Origin: an uncultured Muribaculaceae bacterium
GTDB lineage: Bacteria > Bacteroidota > Bacteroidia > Bacteroidales > Muribaculaceae
Direction of reading: 5' to 3'
Length of the DNA stretch: 64,000 nucleotides
NCBI GenBank assembly: GCA_910587475.1
Contig: CAJUMR010000001.1
Location: forward strand, 62,001 to 126,000
A model generated the notes under the pieces. That model was not told the DNA's origin, did no database searches, and saw only the letters and a list, made by a program, of their open reading frames with translations. Position numbers and translations under genes: made by a program. Shown here piece after piece: positions 25,813 to 34,357 of the stretch. Each line of letters starts with the position of its first letter. Within the stretch, counting starts at the first letter, position 1.

Positions 25813-26361
25813 TTAATCAATCGCCGTCAGATCTCTGAAATCTCTTATTCTCTTTGGCAGCATGAATGCCGCGATAACGACGGAAATGAATAAAGCAGCC
25901 GCTACAAGCCAAAACTTATACATCCCCACCACCCATAGGTTACTCAGGAAAATGGTAAAGAATACCGCAAGGACAATAGCGAAGATAATCTCTGAAATAA
26001 GTGCATAGAGTCTGAGCGATGCAACTTGTTTCATGATTTGCATCGGGGTGGAAGTAGTTGTCTGTATCTTTTTGATGAAGCGATACAGGAATGAATATAC
26101 CACTGCCGCAACCAACATGAAAATGCCAAGAAATCCCTTCATTGCGACAGGGAAGGAACTGTTGTCTGTTCCGCTGATCCACAGAATGATAAACACGACT
26201 GCGAGCACAGAGCACATCTGAATGTTTTTAAGGTACTGTTTAGCTACGCGCGATTGAGCCGAATTGCATGCTGCGGTGTTGAAATTGATTGTTCCTCCGT
26301 CCTTTTTCGCGAGTACATCGTCAAGTGTTGACATACTGTTTTTGAGTTCTTCCAAGTTCAT
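25813..26361 (-). CDS. Four-helix membrane protein paired with ECF sigma factor
   Basis: A 182-residue protein with a short cytoplasmic N-terminus (LEELKNSMSTLDDVLAKKDG) and four predicted transmembrane helices (about 46-62, 72-92, 118-140 and 147-168). It begins 1 bp after the sigma-factor gene ends, so the two are translated together. I do not recognise a named family. Its position suggests a regulator or membrane tether of the sigma factor, but the sequence lacks the zinc-binding or helical anti-sigma motifs that would support that. Confidence 0.7.
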   Translation of the reverse strand: MNLEELKNSMSTLDDVLAKKDGGTINFNTAACNSAQSRVAKQYLKNIQMCSVLAVVFIILWISGTDNSSFPVAMKGFLGIFMLVAAVVYSFLYRFIKKIQTTTSTPMQIMKQVASLRLYALISEIIFAIVLAVFFTIFLSNLWVVGMYKFWLVAAALFISVVIAAFMLPKRIRDFRDLTAID

Positions 26362-26362
26362 A

Positions 26363-26857
26363 TTATTTCGATTTTGAGATGAGTTTGTTTTTTATTCTGT
26401 GAAGTTTGGTGGCCACGTTGTTCCGTCCTATTCCGATTATGGATGCGATTTCATCGTAAGAGTATTCATCAAGCCATAGGATTATTATAGCTTTCTCTAT
26501 CGGCAGGAGTTGGTTTATCAGTTCCCGTAGGGCTGAAAGTTGTTCGGCCTTATAGTCGTCAGCTTCCGATGAGATATCGGTGGGTGAGATCTCGAAGGGT
26601 AGGGTTTCAACTTTCGGCTTGTAATTGCGGATTGCCATTAAAGCCGAGTTGACGGCGACTCGGTAGACCCATGTTGAAAGTTTGCTTAAACCCCGGAACT
26701 GCTCTATGCCCAACCAAAGATTGGTAAGAATTTCCTGTCGTAAATCTTCGTAAGGCACTTGGGGTGTTGCATAGGCCCAGCATACCTTGTTGATAATTCG
26801 TGAGTGTTCCTTTATAAAGGAATTAAACTCCATTTGCTTTTTCGGTGGACTTTCCAT
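26363..26857 (-). CDS. ECF-type RNA polymerase sigma factor
   Basis: A 164-residue sigma-70 family protein with region 2 (about 12-80: INKVCWAYATPQVPYEDLRQEILTNLWLGIEQFRGLSKLSTWVYRVAVNSALMAIR) and region 4 (about 105-160: LRELINQLLPIEKAIIILWLDEYSYDEIASIIGIGRNNVATKLHRIKNKL), without region 3, as in ECF sigma factors. It would direct polymerase to a small regulon, probably including its own operon. Downstream is a four-helix membrane protein; upstream is a short inverted repeat that could be part of an autoregulatory site. Confidence 0.92.
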   Translation of the reverse strand: MESPPKKQMEFNSFIKEHSRIINKVCWAYATPQVPYEDLRQEILTNLWLGIEQFRGLSKLSTWVYRVAVNSALMAIRNYKPKVETLPFEISPTDISSEADDYKAEQLSALRELINQLLPIEKAIIILWLDEYSYDEIASIIGIGRNNVATKLHRIKNKLISKSK

Positions 26858-26871
26858 TTTTATTGATGTTT

Positions 26872-26908
26872 TGTAACGTTAGGTGCAAGATTGCCGCAAA
26901 AAGTTACA
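26872..26908. promoter_or_regulatory. Inverted hexamers upstream of the sigma-factor gene
   Basis: TGTAAC at 26872-26877 and GTTACA at 26903-26908 are inverted copies 25 bp apart, ending 15 bp before the sigma-factor ATG. The GTAAC core resembles some ECF -35 elements, so it may be the autoregulated promoter. The rest of 26909-27058 holds nothing I recognise. Confidence 0.3.
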
Positions 26909-27058
26909 TACAATTCGTGTTTTAATCTCTTAGCTGTTGAACATCACAAATTTACAAAATATTTTTGAGCAGCTATACAGCCATTGTTCCGTGATTATGC
27001 CATCGTGTGGAGTTGTTGTGTCGATTCCTGAACCTTCGTCTGCGCATTTGACAAGTGA

Positions 27059-27090
27059 TTTGTGAAAGTGGCTGGGAGTTTGTATATTTG
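27059..27090 (+). promoter_or_regulatory. Promoter for the esterase gene (TTTG-N20-TATATTTG)
   Basis: TTTG at 27059-27062, 20 bases, TATATTTG at 27083-27090: a full consensus match. The start point near 27097 lies before the ATG at 27125 and excludes a start at the upstream TTG at 27098 as the main one. Confidence 0.8.
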
Positions 27091-27124
27091 CAAATGATTG
27101 CTCAAATACAAAATCCAATGGCAT

Positions 27125-27988
27125 ATGAGAAAAATATTAACCTCTCTTTTTACAATGGCAGCTATAATGCTTAATGCCCAGCAACGGCCGGTGGAAATCA
27201 CTCTCTGGCCCGAAGGTGCACCTAATTCAAACGGTCTCGATCCGACGTCAGAGTCAGGCACGAGTTCATTCATCATGGGCATTTCCGAGCCGGTGCTGTA
27301 TGTCTATCCTGCAGCAAATCCCAATGGTTCTGCCGTGGTTATGCTTCCCGGTGGCGGATACACCGGTGTGGCCATGGAACATGAAGGATCTGACATAGCC
27401 GATTGGTTCAACTCGATGGGCATAACCTATGCTGTTTTGAAGTACAGGATGCCTAATGCCAACAGCGATGTGCCTTTGAGCGATGCCGAACAAGCCATGA
27501 GAATCATGCGTGCACATTCATCAGAGTGGGCGCTCGATCCGAATTCTGTTGGCATAATGGGTGCTTCGGCCGGAGGGCATCTTGCCACGACTCTCGCCAC
27601 ACACTATTCATCTGCAGAAACCCGTCCCGACTTCCAGATATTGTTTTATCCGGTTGTAAGCATGCTCGATGGCATCACCCATTCAGGCTCTCGGTCGGCG
27701 TTGCTCGGCGATGATTTTTCGGATGATCAGGTTGAGAATTTCAGCAATGAGCTGAAGGTCGACAGCCGCACACCCAAAGCCTTCATCATGGTGTCGGCCG
27801 ATGACGATGCCGTACCCGTAGCCAATAGCCTTCGCTACTTTCAGGCATTGACAGATGCCGGCGTCCATTCATCTCTGCATATTTATCCGATCGGAGGACA
27901 TGGATGGGGCTATCGCGACAGTTTCGCTTACAAAAACGATTGGACGGCCGAATTGCGCGATTGGCTTTTGCGCGAGATCATAAAATAG
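27125..27988 (+). CDS. Secreted alpha/beta-hydrolase esterase (acetyl-xylan-esterase-like)
   Basis: A 287-residue protein with a short signal peptide (MRKILTSLFTMAAIMLNA) and an alpha/beta-hydrolase fold. The oxyanion-hole motif LPGGGY (about 74-79), nucleophile Ser148 in GASAGGH, Asp in SADDDAVPV (about 226-228) and His259 in GGHGWG form the expected catalytic set. The opening VEITLWPEGAPNSNG is typical of Bacteroidetes feruloyl/acetyl-xylan esterases of the BD-FAE type. It probably removes ester side groups from plant or host glycans in the periplasm. The start was chosen at the ATG that begins the signal peptide and lies downstream of the promoter. Confidence 0.85.
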   Translation: MRKILTSLFTMAAIMLNAQQRPVEITLWPEGAPNSNGLDPTSESGTSSFIMGISEPVLYVYPAANPNGSAVVMLPGGGYTGVAMEHEGSDIADWFNSMGITYAVLKYRMPNANSDVPLSDAEQAMRIMRAHSSEWALDPNSVGIMGASAGGHLATTLATHYSSAETRPDFQILFYPVVSMLDGITHSGSRSALLGDDFSDDQVENFSNELKVDSRTPKAFIMVSADDDAVPVANSLRYFQALTDAGVHSSLHIYPIGGHGWGYRDSFAYKNDWTAELRDWLLREIIK

Positions 27989-28053
27989 GCCGTTCCCTAC
28001 GTCGTTTTCACATATTTAACAACAGCGAACCGACGAACCAATGAAATTTTGCT

Positions 28054-28061
28054 TAATTTTG
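28054..28061 (+). promoter_or_regulatory. Candidate -7 element for the DUF5106 gene
   Basis: TAATTTTG, 34 bp before the ATG at 28096, fits the -7 consensus. The -33 region has no TTTG at the right spacing. It may drive the DUF5106-mnmA-nuclease-surE genes. Confidence 0.45.
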
Positions 28062-28095
28062 TTGACAAACCCACATTTAGCTTCAGTATAACACA

Positions 28096-28983
28096 ATGAA
28101 AAGAATTTTGCTCACAATAGCATCATGCTTCGTGCTTATGTCACAAAGTGTTTCTGCTCAGAACGATGATCGTCTCTTCCCTTACCCCGAACCGCCGCAG
28201 GATATGACAAATCTGTATGAGCGATGCAACTATCTGGTATATAAATTCTGGGATCAATGTGATATAAAATCCGCCTTTTCAAAAAAAGCGAAGCTTAACG
28301 CTGCATTCTCTGATTGGCTTAGCTTCATGCCTTACGCTTCAGCTGATACTGTATATCTGGCAATTGACAATTTCCATAATTCATTCAAAAAATCCGGTGA
28401 TATAGCTCTCAATGTGGCTAAAATGGCTGAAGCGTGGCTATATTCCGATACTGCGAGATTCCGCTCGGACGAATTATATGGCAAATTTGTTGATGCGGCT
28501 GTCGCCAACAAGAAGATCCCGGCTGCCGAACGACAGCATTTCGAACAACATAAGCGTATACTCGACAATAGCAGCGTCGGAAAAGTCGTTCCGGATATCA
28601 AATTGACTCTCGCGGATGGATCACAGACAAGTTTTTTTGCTGATTCAGCCAATTATACACTTTTGTTCATCTACGAAAACGATTGTCTCGATTGCTCGTT
28701 TGCAAGAGTGCGTCTTTCGGCAGACATGGTTCTAAATCAGTTGAATGATGCAGGCATCGTAAGGGTTGTAAGTCTCTATGCGGGCGAACCTGACGCCGAA
28801 TTTTCAGCTGCAGTGACCGCTTTCCCGGAAAAATGGATAAATGTCGCATCGCCTGAGACCGCAACGTATTTCGACATGCGACTGAAACCTGCGATCTATT
28901 ATCTCGATAAAGATCATCGTATCATCGGTAAGGAACTCAGCGTTGATAACATTCTTAATGCTTTCAGATCATTGATCAAGTAA
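28096..28983 (+). CDS. DUF5106-thioredoxin-like exported protein
   Basis: A 295-residue protein with a signal peptide (cleaved near SVSAQ), a helical DUF5106-like domain (about 30-155: PYPEPPQDMTNLYERCNYLVYKFWDQCD ...) and a thioredoxin-like domain (about 165-295) with the redox pair CLDC (NDCLDCSFARVRL). The usual thioredoxin WC start is replaced by DC. In Bacteroidales such proteins are thought to work in periplasmic thiol chemistry, with unknown substrates. It ends 1 bp before mnmA and so is probably transcribed with it. Confidence 0.78.
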   Translation: MKRILLTIASCFVLMSQSVSAQNDDRLFPYPEPPQDMTNLYERCNYLVYKFWDQCDIKSAFSKKAKLNAAFSDWLSFMPYASADTVYLAIDNFHNSFKKSGDIALNVAKMAEAWLYSDTARFRSDELYGKFVDAAVANKKIPAAERQHFEQHKRILDNSSVGKVVPDIKLTLADGSQTSFFADSANYTLLFIYENDCLDCSFARVRLSADMVLNQLNDAGIVRVVSLYAGEPDAEFSAAVTAFPEKWINVASPETATYFDMRLKPAIYYLDKDHRIIGKELSVDNILNAFRSLIK

Positions 28984-28984
28984 T

Positions 28985-30085
28985 ATGAAAATTGCAGTAC
29001 TCATTTCAGGAGGGGTTGACAGTGCAGTTGCAGTTGAACGTCTGCTTGCCCAGGGACACGATCTCCATCTTTTCTATATCAGAATAGGGTTGGACACTGA
29101 CGAAGGCGATTGTTCGGCAGAAGAAGACATCGAAATGTGCAGTTTCATAGCCCGTCGTTATGGTCTGCCGTTTGATGTTGTTTCTCTACATCAGGAATAT
29201 TGGGACAACGTCATGGAATATGCTTTGCGCACTGTCAAGGCCGGACTGACGCCAAATCCCGATATTATGTGCAACAAGATGATCAAGTTCGGATATTTCG
29301 AACAGCGATGGGGGCACGAATTTGACCGTACGGCCACTGGTCACTATGCGACGACAAAAATAATCGGCGACCGCGTATGGCTTGGCACGGCATTGGACCC
29401 CGTCAAAGATCAGACAGATTTCCTTGCCCGTATATCTTACGATCAGCTGAGTCATCTGATGTTCCCTATAGGAGACCTTCCCAAAGCGGCCGTCAGGGAG
29501 ATGGCGATTGCCGCGAATCTTCCTAATGCTTACAGGAAAGACTCTCAAGGTATATGCTTTCTCGGAAAGATCAACTACAATGATTTTATAAAGCGACATC
29601 TTGGTGAGAAACCTGGTCCGATTGTGGAGATTGAAACCGGGCGTAAGCTCGGAGAACACAGAGGCTATTGGTTCCACACAATCGGACAACGCAAAGGCCT
29701 CGGACTTAGCGGAGGACCATGGTATGTTGTCAAAAAGAACGTCGCCGACAACGTGATCTATGTTTCTAATGGCTATGACACCGACAAACAGTACGGAAAG
29801 ACAGTCCACATCGATGAAATGCACTTTATCACCGAAAATCCATGGAGCGAAGAGTGCCAATCCGTGCCTGTGACTTTCAAAAATCGTCATATGCCTGAAT
29901 TTATTCCTGCAACGATATCGAAAGCCAAAGATGGCAGCTATCTGATCAACTCCGAAAGAAAGGTTCAAGGCATAGCTCCGGGTCAATTTGCAGTTATCTA
30001 TGACCCGGCCGCACAGATTTGCATTGGATCCGGCATCATAACCGGAAGAAGCGTTTCAGACATTCACGACATTAAAGCAAGCTAA
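28985..30085 (+). CDS. mnmA: tRNA-specific 2-thiouridylase MnmA
   Basis: A 366-residue enzyme that adds sulfur to U34 of tRNA-Lys, -Glu and -Gln. The ATP pyrophosphatase P-loop SGGVDSAV is at residues about 8-15. The two catalytic cysteines are visible in NPDIMCNKMIKFG and SQGICFLG, the latter after the RKDS motif. The central TIGQRKGLGLSGG block and C-terminal beta-barrel are present. Bacteroidetes often carry more than one MnmA-like gene. It is followed 5 bp later by the nuclease gene. Confidence 0.93.
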   Translation: MKIAVLISGGVDSAVAVERLLAQGHDLHLFYIRIGLDTDEGDCSAEEDIEMCSFIARRYGLPFDVVSLHQEYWDNVMEYALRTVKAGLTPNPDIMCNKMIKFGYFEQRWGHEFDRTATGHYATTKIIGDRVWLGTALDPVKDQTDFLARISYDQLSHLMFPIGDLPKAAVREMAIAANLPNAYRKDSQGICFLGKINYNDFIKRHLGEKPGPIVEIETGRKLGEHRGYWFHTIGQRKGLGLSGGPWYVVKKNVADNVIYVSNGYDTDKQYGKTVHIDEMHFITENPWSEECQSVPVTFKNRHMPEFIPATISKAKDGSYLINSERKVQGIAPGQFAVIYDPAAQICIGSGIITGRSVSDIHDIKAS

Positions 30086-30090
30086 CTATT

Positions 30091-30723
30091 ATGGCCGATC
30101 GCATAAGACTGAAAGTTTTAGGAATATCCTACAGCCAGTTGCAATCTGGCGCATATGCCTTGTTGCTTTGTGAGGAAAACGGGCCGCATAAAATCCCCAT
30201 TGTCATCGGCGGTACGGAAGCCCAGTCAATCGCCATCAAGATGGAAGGGATCATCCCTCCGCGGCCTTTGACCCATGATCTGTTTGTCAGTTTTGCCCAT
30301 GCCTTTGGGGTCAAGCTGATGGAGGTATTCATCTATAAATTTGAAGATGGCATTTTTTATTCCGAACTCTCGTTCAGCGATGGTAAGCGCACCGTGCAAC
30401 TCGACGCACGTACGTCCGACGCCATCGCAATAGCCATGCGCACTCACACCCCCATCTTCACAACTGCAGAGGTTGTCAGCGAAACCGGTTTTATCATCAA
30501 CGACAGCGATATCGCCGACGCTGCCGACAGTCAGCAGGATGCCGATGCGGCGCCGGAGGTGCCGGGTGCCGACTATTTCGCGGAGCCTAAACTCGAAAAT
30601 TATGCCGTCGAGGAGCTCGAACGCACTCTCCAGCAATTGATCGAGGACGAAAACTATGAGGAGGCCGCGCGTGTTAATGAAATATTGAAGCGCAAACGCG
30701 GCGAAAATAATTCCGAACTTTAA
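30091..30723 (+). CDS. Bifunctional nuclease family (DUF151) protein with UVR-like tail
   Basis: A 210-residue protein. Residues about 5-140 match the bifunctional-nuclease fold (ALLLCEENGPHKIPIVIGGTEAQSIAIKMEGIIPPRPLTHDLF ... VQLDARTSDAIAIAMRT). The C-terminal segment LERTLQQLIEDENYEEAARVNEIL reads as a UVR-like motif, the hairpin also found in UvrB and UvrC. The plant homologue has DNase/RNase activity; the bacterial role is unproven. The middle (about 145-165) is an acidic Asp/Ala-rich linker. It lies between mnmA and surE. Confidence 0.85.
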   Translation: MADRIRLKVLGISYSQLQSGAYALLLCEENGPHKIPIVIGGTEAQSIAIKMEGIIPPRPLTHDLFVSFAHAFGVKLMEVFIYKFEDGIFYSELSFSDGKRTVQLDARTSDAIAIAMRTHTPIFTTAEVVSETGFIINDSDIADAADSQQDADAAPEVPGADYFAEPKLENYAVEELERTLQQLIEDENYEEAARVNEILKRKRGENNSEL

Positions 30724-30755
30724 AACCCTCTCCAACTCCATAAACAGATATTACA

Positions 30756-31547
30756 ATGCAGAACAACATACAGTCATCCAATCGACCGCTGATCCTCATA
30801 AGCAATGACGACAGTATCAATGCCCCCGGGCTCCATCGCCTTGTCGACTATGTCAAAGACCTCGGGGATATAGTGGTTGTTGCCCCATCAAACCCTCATT
30901 CGGGCATGTCATCGGCTTTTACGGTCAGCAGCGCGCTACGCATAAAGCAATGTGACGACTATAATGGAGCACGAATGTTCACAGTCAACGGCACACCGGT
31001 CGACTGCATCAAACTTGGTCTGTTTGCTATCGTGCCACGTAAGCCTGATTTAGTAATAGCCGGCATAAATCATGGATCTAATTCCGGAAATTCAATCATC
31101 TATTCCGGCACGATGGGTGCTGTACTCGAGGCATGTATGGAAGGCATTCCGGCTGTCGGATTTTCGCTTATGCACCATTCGATGAAGGCCGACTTCGACC
31201 TTTCTGCATCCTATGTTACCCGGATAGTTTCTAAAGTGATGTCTTCAGGTCTGCCGAAAGGCATATGCCTGAATGTCAACATCCCTGCAAAAGTGAAGCC
31301 CGTCGGTGTCAAGGTGTGCCGTGCGGCACGCGGACATTGGTCTGATGGCTACAGCCGTTATCTCGATCCTCACGGCAATCCGTTCTATCTTCTGAAGGGT
31401 CGATTTATCAACGAGGATATTGACGCAACCGATACCGATGAATATTGGCTGGCTCGTAACTTCATTTCCGTAGTTCCCGTGTCGCCCGATATGACATGCA
31501 ACTCAGAGATTAAGCCGTTGTCTCATTGTTTCGACGAGAACGTCTGA
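30756..31547 (+). CDS. surE: SurE 5'/3'-nucleotidase
   Basis: A 263-residue nucleotide phosphatase. The metal-binding motif ISNDDSINAPG is near residues 16-26, followed by VVAPSNPHSGMSSAFT, VNGTPVDCIKLGL and GINHGSNSGNSIIYSGTMGAVLE, all SurE hallmarks. It dephosphorylates nucleoside monophosphates in a metal-dependent way and helps survival in stationary phase in other bacteria. The N-terminus has about 12 additional residues, and the start at 30756 is the first ATG. It converges with the EFR1 gene; no terminator is visible in the 7-bp gap. Confidence 0.94.
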   Translation: MQNNIQSSNRPLILISNDDSINAPGLHRLVDYVKDLGDIVVVAPSNPHSGMSSAFTVSSALRIKQCDDYNGARMFTVNGTPVDCIKLGLFAIVPRKPDLVIAGINHGSNSGNSIIYSGTMGAVLEACMEGIPAVGFSLMHHSMKADFDLSASYVTRIVSKVMSSGLPKGICLNVNIPAKVKPVGVKVCRAARGHWSDGYSRYLDPHGNPFYLLKGRFINEDIDATDTDEYWLARNFISVVPVSPDMTCNSEIKPLSHCFDENV

Positions 31548-31554
31548 TCAGACA

Positions 31555-32319
31555 TCACTCCAGGATATACTGCCCCTTGTCCTTTGTCGCTTTGCCATAT
31601 TCAATGGCGTCGCCGGGACATATGTGATAGCATCTCAGGCAAAGGGCACAACGGTCGTGCCATACAGGCCTGTCATTGTCCATCGTGATATTGTCCATCG
31701 GACATGCTTTGGCACATTTTCCGCAGCCGATACATCTGCCATTTGATTTGAACGGCTTCGGCGACATGCAGAATTTTGTGAAATAACGGTAGATTATCCC
31801 TGTTTTAATTCCGGGCCATGATCCTTTCAGAAGTGAATCTCCTTCGATGCCACCGTTTATGCGCGATGCGATTTCGGCTATTCGCGCCGGAGCTTCTTCA
31901 AGCTTTTTCCGCTCAATGTCTTTGCTGTCTACATCAAAGCCTTTCATGCAGACATAAGTGTTAGGCATCATGACCGAATATGCCGTTGTCGGAGTCCATT
32001 TACGGGCACTCACCATCCGTCGCCACATTTTGGCGGTTTCGCCGATGTCGTCACCACAAGTCACCACCATGTAATGTCGGGCGTGTTCCGCACCGATTAT
32101 TTCAGCTTCGCGAATAAAGCGGCCTACGACAGGAGGAACTCCCCACGAATACGTCGGGAACACCCATATGATTCGTCGGTCATCTGTCGACAATCGACTC
32201 TTCAAAGGATCATACAGTAATTCGCCTTTTAGTTGCACTAAAGTGGTCTCGCCCAATAATCTGGCAAGTTCTTTGGCAACATGACTGCTGTTGCCCGTGC
32301 CGCTGAAAAAGATAATCAT
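31555..32319 (-). CDS. EFR1-type flavodoxin/ferredoxin fusion
   Basis: A 254-residue protein with an N-terminal flavodoxin-like domain (FFSGTGNSSHVAKELA binds the FMN phosphate; FPTYSWGVPPVVGRF) and a C-terminal 2x[4Fe-4S] ferredoxin (CIGCGKCAKACP, about 194-205; CALCLRCYHICP, about 222-233). This is the EFR1 family architecture: FMN and two clusters on one chain, suited to low-potential electron transfer in anaerobes. The electron partner is unknown. It is on its own strand between surE and the DUF2027-Smr gene. Confidence 0.9.
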   Translation of the reverse strand: MIIFFSGTGNSSHVAKELARLLGETTLVQLKGELLYDPLKSRLSTDDRRIIWVFPTYSWGVPPVVGRFIREAEIIGAEHARHYMVVTCGDDIGETAKMWRRMVSARKWTPTTAYSVMMPNTYVCMKGFDVDSKDIERKKLEEAPARIAEIASRINGGIEGDSLLKGSWPGIKTGIIYRYFTKFCMSPKPFKSNGRCIGCGKCAKACPMDNITMDNDRPVWHDRCALCLRCYHICPGDAIEYGKATKDKGQYILE

Positions 32320-32366
32320 TACTTCAAGTTTTTAGCAGTGAATTGCTTTTATAACGAGGCTTTAGG

Positions 32367-33458
32367 TCAGCGGACTTTACGTTCGATGGTCACCTGCGTA
32401 GCGCCATAACCATACTCTCTGAACGATGCATCCTGCACTCCGCAATCTTTATAGCGATAATTCAGTTCTTTCATTATCGCCTGTCTGAGCACTCCTTCAC
32501 CTTTCCCGTGGATAAAGATAATGCGTTTGCCTGGGTTGCGCATGTTTTCATCCATCACTTCTCGAAATTTATCGATCTGATAGTTCAGTATCTCTGCATT
32601 CGACATGCCGGTGTAGTTGTCAAGCAATTCACCGATGTGCAAGTCGACCACTTCCGGATCGGTATTTTTCTGAGCTTTTTTACTGATGGCATGTCTTTGG
32701 ACAGGTTTCGCTTTCGGTTTCTGTATTTGTTTCTCGGGTGCTGACGCCGTCAATTCACTCGTAACGACGACTGAGCCGCGTTGAGGCTCGTCGTCTTTAA
32801 CAATGTCGTATGCTATCACAGGTTGATCGAAATAGACATTTTCTCTGAAACAATGCAACTTGGCGAATTTAGTCGTGTCAAGTCGGGTTTCATAAGCGAC
32901 AGGTGGTTTGATACCGAAGCCTTTGTCGCGTTTGAACGATATGAATTGCACGGCAATGCGATCCAGTTCAGGCAAATCAGCGACCGATAGCTCGGTGAGC
33001 AGCAGCTGGAAATTGGGTTCAACGACTCCGGCATATCTGGTGATCCATGTTTCGTTGCCGTCTGATTTAGTCAGAAACGTAAAATACAGATAATAATTTG
33101 AGTCATTTACGAGATACGCATCGAAGCCGCTGTTCGACAGCCGTTTGAGATCGTGCGCTTCAAATGCGAGAACGACGTTCAGTTTATCTCCGCACTCGGT
33201 TTCTTCGATCGGTTCTTCTTCAACTTTGTCTGTCGATTTATCGGCAACGGGTGGGGTGACAACCGGTTTTACGACTGCTTCAACGGTTTTAGGGGCTGAC
33301 GGCTTTGCTTGAGCGACAACCACACATTCCCGCAATAGCATCGGTGTTTCGAAACCGTCTTCGTCGGCCACATATGCCATGTTATCCTTTATTTTTACGA
33401 CGACTCCGCCGCCTATATCATTGAGGAAACGAACTGTATCTCCTATTTGTGCTGCCAT
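32367..33458 (-). CDS. DUF2027-Smr domain protein
   Basis: A 363-residue protein: N-terminal DUF2027 part (QIGDTVRFLNDIGGGVVVKIKDNMAYVADEDGFETPML), a linker rich in Pro, Lys and Val (about 50-85), a middle domain (about 90-235), and a C-terminal Smr domain (about 285-363) with VDLHIGEL, the IFIHGKGEGVLRQAIMKEL motif and YGATQVTI. Smr domains act as endonucleases in MutS2 and in ribosome rescue. A nuclease role is inferred from the Smr domain only. Confidence 0.85.
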   Translation of the reverse strand: MAAQIGDTVRFLNDIGGGVVVKIKDNMAYVADEDGFETPMLLRECVVVAQAKPSAPKTVEAVVKPVVTPPVADKSTDKVEEEPIEETECGDKLNVVLAFEAHDLKRLSNSGFDAYLVNDSNYYLYFTFLTKSDGNETWITRYAGVVEPNFQLLLTELSVADLPELDRIAVQFISFKRDKGFGIKPPVAYETRLDTTKFAKLHCFRENVYFDQPVIAYDIVKDDEPQRGSVVVTSELTASAPEKQIQKPKAKPVQRHAISKKAQKNTDPEVVDLHIGELLDNYTGMSNAEILNYQIDKFREVMDENMRNPGKRIIFIHGKGEGVLRQAIMKELNYRYKDCGVQDASFREYGYGATQVTIERKVR

Positions 33459-33499
33459 ATTTTATATGTTGTAGATTATAAAGACTATTTAATGTAGCA

Positions 33500-33507
33500 C
33501 AAAATTA
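33500..33507 (-). promoter_or_regulatory. Candidate -7 element for the DUF2027-Smr gene
   Basis: The minus strand reads TAATTTTG 41 bp before the start codon. No matching -33 element. It is divergent from the promoter of the glycosyltransferase gene. Confidence 0.4.
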
Positions 33508-33548
33508 ATAAAAAATATGCGATAAACCCTGTCTTTATAGTCAAAGGT

Positions 33549-33580
33549 TTTGTAGCTCTAAGATTATTTAGCTAATTTTG
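33549..33580 (+). promoter_or_regulatory. Promoter for the GT2-DUF4286-ruvC operon
   Basis: TTTG at 33549-33552, 20 bases, TAATTTTG at 33573-33580, a full consensus match. The predicted start point is near 33587, 15 bases before the ATG. Confidence 0.8.
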
Positions 33581-33601
33581 CATCATCCACGAGCTTGAAT
33601 T

Positions 33602-34357
33602 ATGACACCATTATTCTCAATTATCACTGTCTGTTATAACGCGGCCGATGATTTGGCTCGTACAATAGCAAGCGTTGACAGCCAGACGTTCACTCAATTC
33701 GAACATCTGGTTATAGACGGTGCGTCTTCCGACAATACACCACGGGTTCTGAGTGATGCTTCATCTGAGCGGCGCATCATCGTGTCTGAACCCGACAACG
33801 GCATCTACGATGCGATGAACAAAGGGCTTGGCAAGGCATCTGGCCAATATCTTATATTTCTTAATGCCGGTGATGTCTTTCACGATGACTCGACTTTGCA
33901 GACTTATGCCGATTGCATAGCCCAACATTCCAGTCCCGGCATTGTCTACGGTCAGACCATTCTCGTTGACAGTGGAAATAATGTTGTCGGTGAGCGACAT
34001 CTGCGTGCGCCCGAACATTTGACTTACAATAGCTTTGCCGAGGGCATGCTCGTCTGTCATCAAGCGATGGCGGTGTTGAGGAGAATAGCTCCTCTATATG
34101 ACACGAAATATAGGTTTTCGGCCGACTACGATTGGTGTGTGAAATGCCTTCAACACTCCCGTCATAATGTTTACACGGGCAAAGTGATGTGCAACTATCT
34201 AAGCGAAGGGCTGACGACTGCAAACCGACGCGCTTCGCTCATCGAGCGTTTCCGCATAATGAGCCATTATTATGGCTTTGTGCCGACAGTGTTGCGACAT
34301 TTCAAGTTTGTCATACGATTTTTAAATTACAATTCTAATAAAGAGAAACAGCGTTGA
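33602..34357 (+). CDS. Family 2 glycosyltransferase
   Basis: A 251-residue GT-A fold enzyme: FSIITVCYNAADDLARTIASVDSQTF (nucleotide-binding start), LVIDGASSDNT (metal-site region), EPDNGIYDAMNKGLGKASGQYLIFLNAGDVFHDD (donor site), and FSADYDWCVKCLQ (acceptor region). It transfers a sugar from a nucleotide-sugar to a surface glycan; donor and acceptor cannot be read from sequence. It heads a short operon; the next gene overlaps it by 4 bp. Confidence 0.9.
   Translation: MTPLFSIITVCYNAADDLARTIASVDSQTFTQFEHLVIDGASSDNTPRVLSDASSERRIIVSEPDNGIYDAMNKGLGKASGQYLIFLNAGDVFHDDSTLQTYADCIAQHSSPGIVYGQTILVDSGNNVVGERHLRAPEHLTYNSFAEGMLVCHQAMAVLRRIAPLYDTKYRFSADYDWCVKCLQHSRHNVYTGKVMCNYLSEGLTTANRRASLIERFRIMSHYYGFVPTVLRHFKFVIRFLNYNSNKEKQR

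Noticed and set aside
29186..29986. Minus-strand open frame antisense to mnmA
   Set aside because: It is the complement of the conserved mnmA catalytic region; no independent support.
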